A model generated the notes under the pieces. That model did no database searches. It was given only the letters and a program-made list of their open reading frames with translations, and was not told the origin of the DNA. The translations under genes were made by a program, and so were the position numbers. DNA of 11,263 nucleotides from an uncultured Atopobium sp. (GTDB taxonomy: Bacteria; Actinomycetota; Coriobacteriia; Coriobacteriales; Atopobiaceae), in the NCBI GenBank assembly GCA_937926845.1, contig CALBBS010000254.1, forward strand, positions 1 through 11,263, read 5' to 3'. Shown one piece after another: positions 6,573-11,263 of this stretch; positions within the stretch are counted from its first letter, which is position 1, and each line of letters begins with the position of its first letter.

Positions 6573-8429
6573 ATGCTTGATCGTTCTTCTCGCCCTGTAC
6601 CTGGTAGTTCTTTGACTTCAGCCTCTAGCAGAAACGGCTTTAGAAATTCTGGAAACAATGCCTCTGGCAAACACCGCAAATCGCTGTTTGCCAGTTTTCT
6701 TTCTTATTACGCTCCGCAAAGACATCTGTTTATTCTGGACACTATCTGCGCCATCATTTTGGCTTGTATCGAGCTCGCATTCCCTCAGATTTTGCGCTCG
6801 CTCACAAAGGGACTGTTTACGCAGGGTAAAGACGCCATTCTCGGCAGCTTAGTGTTCATTGCTATTGGGCTTGTATTCATGTACTTTGTCCACTTTCTGT
6901 GTCGCTACTTTGTCATTAGCTGGGGACACATCATGGGTGCGCGCATGGAAAGCAAGATGCGAGAAGACCTGTTTGACGCCTACGAGCGCATGAGCTTCTC
7001 GTATTACGACCGTCACAAGACGGGTGATCTGATGAGTCGCCTGGTATCCGACTTGTTTGACATTTCTGAGACGGCGCATCATGGCCCTGAGTACCTGATT
7101 ATTGGCTTACTTGAGATTGCCGGCTCTTTTGTTATTCTGGCTTTTATTAACGTACCCCTTACACTGGTGCTTGCTGGAATTGCCGCTGTGCTGGTGGTGT
7201 TTAACTTCTTTGCCAACATGCATATGCGCGGCATTTTTAAAGAAAACCGCATGCGCATTTCCGACGTAAATACCCAGCTAGAAGACTCACTTTCTGGCAT
7301 TCGTGTAGTTAAAGGTTTTGCAGCAGAAGACCACGAGCGTACTAAGTTTAGGGCAAGCAATTCCGCCTATTTGGATTCTAAGTCTAATATGTATCAGGCA
7401 ATGGGCAGGTATCAGGCTGCTATTTCTGGCATGATGGGCATTCTGAACACTGTTGTTTTGGTGTTAGGTGGATGGATGATTGCTCATGGGCAGATGCAAG
7501 CTATTGACCTGGCTACGTATGCGCTGTATATCTCGCTATTTACCACGCCTATCATGAACATTCTGAACTTTACCGAGACATTCCAGAAGGGTCTTGCCGG
7601 CTTTAAGCGTTTCTCGGAGATTCTTGAAACGCAGCCAGATATTCAAGACGCTCCCGATGCTCACGATATTCAGATTACTGCAGGCGAGATCATCTACCAG
7701 GATGTTCATTTCTCGTATAACAATGCTGAAGAGGTTATCGACGGCTTGAACCTTCATATCGAAAGCGGAAAAACCGTCGCTCTGGTGGGGCCATCGGGCG
7801 GAGGTAAGTCAACTACCTGCGCTTTATTGCCGCGTTTCTACGATGTCACAAGTGGCAGTATAACCATTGACGGACAGGATATTCGTTCCGTTACGCAGCA
7901 CAGTTTGCGTTCGGCAATAGGCATGGTCCAGCAAGATGTGTACCTCTTTGATGGTACTATCGCGGAGAACATTGCATACGGCTGCCCTGAAGCTTCTGAA
8001 GAAGACATTGCACTAGCAGCAAAGCGTGCAAACATCGCCGAGTTCATTGTATCGCTGCCAGATGGATATGACACGCAGGTAGGACAGCGTGGAACCAGAC
8101 TTTCTGGTGGACAGAAGCAGCGCATTTCCATTGCGCGTGTGTTCCTGAAGAATCCTCCGCTGCTCATTTTGGATGAGGCTACTTCCGCTCTGGATAACGA
8201 GTCCGAGCGTGCGGTCCAGGAGTCCCTTTCCGAGCTGGCTAAGAACAGAACTACGCTGGTCATTGCCCATCGACTCTCGACCATTATGGGTGCTGATGAA
8301 ATTATCACTATCGATCACGGCCGTGCGGTTGAGCGTGGAACTCACGATGAGCTGCTAGAAAAAGGCGGAATCTACGCTCATTACTATCAAATGCAGTTTG
8401 GTGGTGCGCCAAACCTCGCAAGGCGGTAA
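6573..8429 (+). CDS. ABC transporter half-molecule, permease plus ATPase (MsbA/LmrA-like exporter type)
   Basis: A 618-residue half-transporter expected to work as a dimer in the cytoplasmic membrane. After a ~36-residue Ser/Arg/Asn-rich cytoplasmic leader come the hydrophobic segments of a six-helix exporter domain (about 50-345; clear ones near 52-72, 88-110, 172-192, 195-215), including SFSYYDRHKTGDLMSRLVSD, typical of type IV exporters. The ATPase has Walker A GPSGGGKST (406-414), Q-loop GMVQQDVYLF, signature LSGGQ (510-514), Walker B LLILDE (530-535) and the H-loop His566. All catalytic residues are present. GGAG (6560-6563), overlapping the end of the Nudix gene, precedes ATG 6573 by 9 nt. 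The substrate cannot be told; no partner half-transporter is next to it, so a homodimer, or a partner elsewhere, is likely. Confidence 0.94.
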   Translation: MLDRSSRPVPGSSLTSASSRNGFRNSGNNASGKHRKSLFASFLSYYAPQRHLFILDTICAIILACIELAFPQILRSLTKGLFTQGKDAILGSLVFIAIGLVFMYFVHFLCRYFVISWGHIMGARMESKMREDLFDAYERMSFSYYDRHKTGDLMSRLVSDLFDISETAHHGPEYLIIGLLEIAGSFVILAFINVPLTLVLAGIAAVLVVFNFFANMHMRGIFKENRMRISDVNTQLEDSLSGIRVVKGFAAEDHERTKFRASNSAYLDSKSNMYQAMGRYQAAISGMMGILNTVVLVLGGWMIAHGQMQAIDLATYALYISLFTTPIMNILNFTETFQKGLAGFKRFSEILETQPDIQDAPDAHDIQITAGEIIYQDVHFSYNNAEEVIDGLNLHIESGKTVALVGPSGGGKSTTCALLPRFYDVTSGSITIDGQDIRSVTQHSLRSAIGMVQQDVYLFDGTIAENIAYGCPEASEEDIALAAKRANIAEFIVSLPDGYDTQVGQRGTRLSGGQKQRISIARVFLKNPPLLILDEATSALDNESERAVQESLSELAKNRTTLVIAHRLSTIMGADEIITIDHGRAVERGTHDELLEKGGIYAHYYQMQFGGAPNLARR

Positions 8430-8509
8430 AATAGGGCATTAAGTGCTTTGCGAACTGCGGCTAGCGACACCAACCGCTTTTCTCGCGATACGCTTAACCG
8501 CAGATTCGT

Positions 8510-8539
8510 GGTTTGCAACTTGCGGTTTGCAACTTGCGG
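8510..8539. repeat. Tandem repeat, 14-bp period, two copies
   Basis: GGTTTGCAACTTGC occurs at 8510-8523 and again at 8524-8537, followed by GG, so the identity spans 30 bp. It overlaps the candidate -35 element, so it may be an operator or a copy-number-variable promoter repeat. Confidence 0.7.
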
Positions 8540-8585
8540 CCTGTAAACTGACGGGTGGAACTAAAGATCAAAAGCCAACGCATCG

Positions 8586-8601
8586 CACGCTTTAAAGTGT
8601 G
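8586..8601. repeat. Near-perfect 16-bp palindrome before the membrane protein gene
   Basis: CACGCTTTAAAGTGTG is a dyad with a single mismatched pair (a G-U pair if folded as RNA), ending 27 nt before ATG 8629. It would suit a dimeric regulator or a small leader hairpin; neither is shown. Confidence 0.4.
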
Positions 8602-8628
8602 TTTATGCAGGTTGAATGAGAGAGCTAC

Positions 8629-9534
8629 ATGGCTAAAGATGATGCAGAACGTTCACGCTTCGCGCGCCGCCAGAAGGGCGCGCTTGATGCTGACGCAGCT
8701 GAAGAGTTGTTTACCAAGGTAGACGAGACGGGTCATCCTAACGAGGAACGCGCAGCTCTAGAGCGTACTCGCAGGCAGGGTGGAGCTGCGGCAGTGGACG
8801 TTGATCCCCTCTCAGGATCTGATCCTTCGGGCTCAAATATCGAGAAGGTCATTACAAAGACGGCAGTCCTTTTTGTTTTGATTTTCCTGGTAATCGTAGT
8901 TCTGATGCAGGTCTCTTGTGGTGTTATTCGTCGAGCTAACACAGCAAATCTAACTGAATCAGTTACGGTGAGATCTGTTGCATCTGCATTGCGTGGCGGT
9001 GTCGAGTGGGGTAATGGATTTACGCAGTTTCCCGAGGATTTCTCGGTTCAGGAAGCTGATGAGAACACAGGTCGCGTTGAGGTAACAGTTACCGATACGA
9101 CCTCAAAAGATGTGCTTGAATGCTATGCGGGATCCAGTGTCCAGGCGCAGGCATTTGCTATTAACGCGCTGCTCAACCCACAAATCAATACCGTTGTCTA
9201 TCACGTCAGTGTTCACAGAAATGACCAAGGTGAGATTCAGAAATCTCAACTCTTCGGATTCCTTAAACCTGGCGGAGATGCAACACCTATCTTTACCTTT
9301 ACGTTCTCAAAGACGCAGTCTTCTGATGGAGTAAATATCACCATGGTCATTACTGGTGCAAACGATACCATTCAAAAAGAGCTACGAGACCAGATTGCCA
9401 CGTCATTTACGCCGGTTCGCGTACTTGGCGGTATTGTTGGTGGAGACTCTTCAACAAAGAAGAACACCACTACTAGTACCACCGGAACCACTAACAGCAC
9501 AGGTACAAGCGACAGTTCTTCAGGCACTAAGTAG
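8629..9534 (+). CDS. Unrecognised single-pass membrane protein with Ser/Thr-rich tail
   Basis: I do not recognise this 301-residue protein. Its layout is clear: a charged N-terminus rich in Arg, Lys, Asp and Glu (1-70); one transmembrane helix at about 77-100 followed by Arg-Arg; a soluble domain of about 165 residues (105-270) with alternating beta-like segments; and a 30-residue Ser/Thr/Gly/Asn tail (271-301). With only one membrane segment it is probably a signal-anchored protein with the domain outside, though the basic residues on both sides make orientation uncertain. A Cys at 97 in QVSC is inside the helix and is not a good lipobox. The ribosome binding site is modest (GAGAGAG 4 nt before ATG). 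A strong terminator follows. No catalytic motif is visible. Confidence 0.8.
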   Translation: MAKDDAERSRFARRQKGALDADAAEELFTKVDETGHPNEERAALERTRRQGGAAAVDVDPLSGSDPSGSNIEKVITKTAVLFVLIFLVIVVLMQVSCGVIRRANTANLTESVTVRSVASALRGGVEWGNGFTQFPEDFSVQEADENTGRVEVTVTDTTSKDVLECYAGSSVQAQAFAINALLNPQINTVVYHVSVHRNDQGEIQKSQLFGFLKPGGDATPIFTFTFSKTQSSDGVNITMVITGANDTIQKELRDQIATSFTPVRVLGGIVGGDSSTKKNTTTSTTGTTNSTGTSDSSSGTK

Positions 9535-9567
9535 TCTACGTACCTGCAGGCAACAAAGCAAAAGAAC

Positions 9568-9597
9568 AAAAGAGCCGCTGAAGTCAGCGGCTCTTTT
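9568..9597. terminator. Strong intrinsic terminator, probably bidirectional
   Basis: Arms AAAAGAGCCGCTGA (9568-9581) and TCAGCGGCTCTTTT (9584-9597) are perfect 14-bp complements separated by AG. The GC-rich core is flanked by T on the plus side and A on the other, so it could work on both strands. It ends the gene at 8629 and possibly the whole operon. Confidence 0.9.
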
Positions 9598-9632
9598 GCA
9601 TGAGCAGCTAACGGCGATTCATTAGGAGGCTA

Positions 9633-9734
9633 GTGTACCTCGAGACGGTGATGCCGTGGATGATTTTGCACGTTAATTTGACTGAAAGTTATGGAATCGA
9701 TGTTTCCAAGACGATTTTGGTCCCAAAAAGGTAA
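9633..9734 (+). CDS. Possible 33-codon ORF or transposase remnant with GIDVSK motif
   Basis: A GTG at 9633 follows a full AGGAGG (9624-9629) by 3 nt; in-frame GTG 9648 and ATG 9651 offer other starts. The frame ends with TAA at 9732-9734, inside the left arm of the inverted repeat. Near its end it reads ESYGIDVSKTILVPKR. GIDVSK followed by T-x-L-V resembles the first beta strand of IS110-family (DEDD) transposases. The piece is far too short to be active, so it could be a relic, a true small protein, or chance. Neither the rest of a transposase nor IS ends are visible. Confidence 0.3.
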   Translation: MYLETVMPWMILHVNLTESYGIDVSKTILVPKR

Positions 9735-9894
9735 AAAAGCCGTTTAGTTGGAGGTTTTAGTCTTTATGCATAGCGATTTTGAGCGAGTTTGAGTCAGCAA
9801 TGTGTCGCTTGATTAACGTCAACTGGGCTTTTATTAATATCAAATCTTTAATTAATTCCTTCGATACCCAACTAAACGGCTTTTTTACCTTTTT
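9725..9894. repeat. 170-bp element with perfect 27-bp inverted ends (MITE-like or structured RNA)
   Basis: Bases 9725-9751 and 9868-9894 are exact 27-bp reverse complements; the shared core is GCCGTTTAGTTGG / CCAACTAAACGGC flanked by A6 or T6 and then GGTA/TACC. The 116-bp interior is AT-rich, has no ORF, and contains weaker hairpins (AGCGA 9772-9776 with TCGCT 9805-9809; TTGAT 9809-9813 with ATCAA 9839-9843). No target-site duplication is obvious at the outer edges. The arms alone would form a terminator-like stem followed by T6 on either strand, but with a very long loop. It could be a small non-autonomous transposon, a terminator with an inserted loop, or a structured RNA. Confidence 0.7.
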
Positions 9895-9990
9895 CGCCTT
9901 ATTTTGAAGCTCAATTTTTGTTTGATAAAAAATGAAACGAATAAAGGACTAGGAAAATGCATTTTCATGCATAACGACGATTGCTCGCGT
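9895..9990. other. Non-coding spacer, nothing clear
   Basis: The AT-rich spacer between the inverted-repeat element and the kinase terminator contains a 12-bp palindrome AAAATGCATTTT (9955-9966) and no supportable gene. An open frame running from 9904 through the terminator into the kinase gene has no ribosome binding site. Confidence 0.5.
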
Positions 9991-10025
9991 AAAAATAGGT
10001 GCTCCTCTACGCGAGTGAGCACCTA
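9991..10025 (-). terminator. Intrinsic terminator of the pyridoxal kinase gene
   Basis: Read on the minus strand, TAGGTGCTC (10025-10017) pairs with GAGCACCTA (10004-9996) across a 12-nt loop and is followed by a run of five T (9995-9991). It lies about 70 nt after the kinase stop codon. Confidence 0.85.
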
Positions 10026-10095
10026 CGACAAAGAAAAAGAATACTTCTCTGCGGCGCAAAGGCCTGTGTGGGCAGTTTGCTTTTGTAAAAGCGTC

Positions 10096-10965
10096 TTACT
10101 CCTGCAGAAGCTGGGCAATTAGGCCAAGCTTTGTCTCAAACGAAACGCCACGAAGCTCAAAGTTTGGCTGCTCACGAGTAATTTCCATGGACTCGCAGAC
10201 AAATTCACCAGCAAACTCAACTGCGTCAGCGATTTCCTGACCACACATAACTGCAGCTAAAAGCGCAGAAGCAAACAGATCGCCGGTGCCGTGCAGCATG
10301 TAAGGCAGAAGCTCGGAGACAATCTCGCCACGCTCGGACTCGGTAGCAACAAAATTGCGGATAAGGTTATCGCCGCGAACAATACCCTTAAGGACAACGC
10401 ACTTTGCGCCCATCGCAAGCAGTGCATCAAGCAGCTCATCTACCTGCTCATCAGTCAAATTCTGACCAGCGTATGGAATGCCCGTCAGAATTGAAGCCTC
10501 AGTAAGATTTGGTGTCAAAATATCTGCGCCATTTACCAGGGACTTCATTGCATCACAAAGCTCTTGCGTATAGGTTGGATACATCTTGCCGCCATCGCCC
10601 ATAACTGGGTCAACTACGCGAAGTGCCTTTGGATGCTCCTGGTATAAACGCTGAATGCTTGCAACCTGCTCTGCTGCGCCAAGGAAGCCAGAATAAATGG
10701 CATCCAGGTCAATGCCCTCTTCCTGCCATGCATCCAGGTAATCCTCGAGCATGTTGGTGGTGTCGTGCATGTAGAACGTAGGGAACTTGGTGTGTGCCGA
10801 GAAAAGCGACGTAGGTACTGGGCAAACGTCACATCCCGCTGCTGACAAAACCGGAATAGCTACGCCAAGCGAGCATTTTCCGTATCCGCAGAGGTCATGC
10901 ACTGCGGCGATGCGAGGGATGTACGAGCCTTCTCGCTGGTACAGAACAGAGTTGGTTTCATTCAT
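10096..10965 (-). CDS. Pyridoxal/pyridoxamine kinase (PdxK/PdxY type)
   Basis: A 289-residue ribokinase-fold enzyme that phosphorylates vitamin B6 vitamers with ATP in the salvage of pyridoxal phosphate. IAAVHDLCGYGKCSL (19-33) matches the substrate-binding start of PdxY-like kinases, FSAHTKFPTF (55-64) the next conserved stretch, and YSGFLGAAEQ (91-100) the family's SGYLGSAEQ. DPVMGDGG (119-126), TPNLTEA (151-157) and HGTGDLF (225-231, with Asp229 the expected catalytic base) follow. The length is typical. ATG 10965 has AGGA 7 nt upstream; the alternative ATG four codons in has no better site. It points away from purE and has its own terminator, so it is likely monocistronic. PdxK, PdxY and the similar ThiD cannot be separated with certainty, but ThiD is less likely. 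Confidence 0.88.
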   Translation of the reverse strand: MNETNSVLYQREGSYIPRIAAVHDLCGYGKCSLGVAIPVLSAAGCDVCPVPTSLFSAHTKFPTFYMHDTTNMLEDYLDAWQEEGIDLDAIYSGFLGAAEQVASIQRLYQEHPKALRVVDPVMGDGGKMYPTYTQELCDAMKSLVNGADILTPNLTEASILTGIPYAGQNLTDEQVDELLDALLAMGAKCVVLKGIVRGDNLIRNFVATESERGEIVSELLPYMLHGTGDLFASALLAAVMCGQEIADAVEFAGEFVCESMEITREQPNFELRGVSFETKLGLIAQLLQE

Positions 10966-11081
10966 TACAGTTTCCTTTCACGTGGACTGATGGACCAACG
11001 TTCAAGAAAATCATACTCTATACTGTTAAGTGGATATCTGACGTATCCGCCTATTTTAAGAGACGTAACAAAGGAGCAGAG
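10966..11081. promoter_or_regulatory. Divergent promoter region between kinase gene and purE
   Basis: These 116 bp must start both genes. For purE, TATACT at 11019-11024 is a candidate -10, without a clear -35. Just after it, GTGGATA (11030-11036) pairs with TATCCGC (11044-11050), a 7-bp stem with one G-U pair and a 7-nt loop, which could be an operator dyad or a 5' hairpin. On the minus strand, TATGAT (about 11014-11009) is a weak -10 candidate for the kinase. Confidence 0.4.
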
Positions 11082-11263
11082 ATGGTAGATCAGCCTGTTG
11101 TCGGCATCATCATGGGATCTAAGAGCGACCTTGCAACTATGGAGGGATGTACCGCTGAGCTCGAGCGCCTTGGCGTTCCATATGAGCTGGTTATTGCGTC
11201 TGCACACCGCACTCCAGATAAAGTTCACCAGTGGGCCGAGACCGCTGCTGACCGCGGTCTCAA
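11082..11263 (+). CDS. purE: N5-carboxyaminoimidazole ribonucleotide mutase, N-terminal part (3' end outside window)
   Basis: Sixty codons are visible. VVGIIMGSKSDLATM (6-20) and the ASAHRTPD stretch (39-46, with His42) are the nucleotide- and phosphate-binding signatures of PurE class I, which moves the carboxyl group of N5-CAIR to give CAIR in purine synthesis. AAGGAG (11071-11076) precedes ATG 11082 by 5 nt. With purA and purD on the same strand some 5-9 kb upstream, this part of the chromosome is enriched for purine genes, and more may follow beyond the window edge. Confidence 0.95.
   Translation, partial: MVDQPVVGIIMGSKSDLATMEGCTAELERLGVPYELVIASAHRTPDKVHQWAETAADRGL

Larger units (their letters stand above)
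8430..8628 (+). promoter_or_regulatory. Repeat-bearing spacer with candidate promoter
   Basis: These 199 bp hold no gene. They contain several TGCGG/CCGCA motifs (AACTGCGG 8453-8460, TAACCGCAGAT 8495-8505, AACTTGCGG at 8517-8525 and 8531-8539). TTGCGG (8520-8525) and TAAACT (8544-8549) are spaced 18 bp and could be a promoter for the gene at 8629. No terminator is visible after the ABC transporter gene, so that gene may also be read through. Confidence 0.4.

Noticed and set aside
9725..9894. Retron-like non-coding RNA
   Set aside because: The inverted ends resemble a closing stem, but there is no reverse transcriptase gene nearby.
9904..10122. 72-codon plus-strand frame across the kinase terminator
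   Set aside because: No ribosome binding site, runs through a minus-strand terminator and into the 3' end of the kinase gene.
1..11263. CRISPR array, phage or defence genes
   Set aside because: No regularly spaced repeats of 20-40 bp and no nuclease, integrase or toxin-like protein; the genes are housekeeping and metabolic.

Overview
The window reads as ordinary chromosome from a moderate-GC actinobacterium. The gene content (rplI–dnaB, purine genes beside a DegV-like domain, protein sequence style) best suggests a low-GC member of the Coriobacteriia such as Atopobium/Lancefieldella or Olsenella. That assignment is inferred from sequence character, not from a search.

Left part (1–2166): the 3' end of rplI (ribosomal protein L9, with an acidic tail), a strong intrinsic terminator, then about 330 bp of AT-rich, repeat-bearing non-coding DNA leading into dnaB (replicative helicase). 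This is the end of the widely conserved rpsF–ssb–rpsR–rplI–dnaB neighbourhood.

Middle (2225–8429): a tightly packed plus-strand cluster that looks like one operon: purA (adenylosuccinate synthetase), a 704-codon ORF joining a divergent DegV-like domain in frame to a complete PurD (GAR synthetase), a NUDIX hydrolase of ADP-ribose pyrophosphatase type with a long acidic N-terminal extension, and a full-length ABC half-transporter (membrane domain plus ATPase). Intergenic gaps are 3, 14 and 6 nt. PurD makes GAR early in purine synthesis, PurA makes adenylosuccinate from IMP on the AMP branch, and the Nudix enzyme could recycle ribose-phosphate compounds; the transporter's substrate is unknown.

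Right part (8430–11263): a 200-bp spacer with short repeats, an unrecognised single-pass membrane protein with a Ser/Thr-rich tail (8629–9534), a strong terminator, and about 500 bp without a convincing gene. That stretch holds a 170-bp element bounded by perfect 27-bp inverted repeats, and a possible 33-codon ORF carrying a GIDVSK motif reminiscent of IS110 transposase N-termini. A minus-strand pyridoxal/pyridoxamine kinase gene with its own terminator follows. A divergent regulatory region then leads into the start of purE, which runs off the window.

The most unusual items are the DegV-like–PurD fusion and the 170-bp inverted-repeat element. I found no CRISPR array, tRNA, rRNA, phage or defence system.
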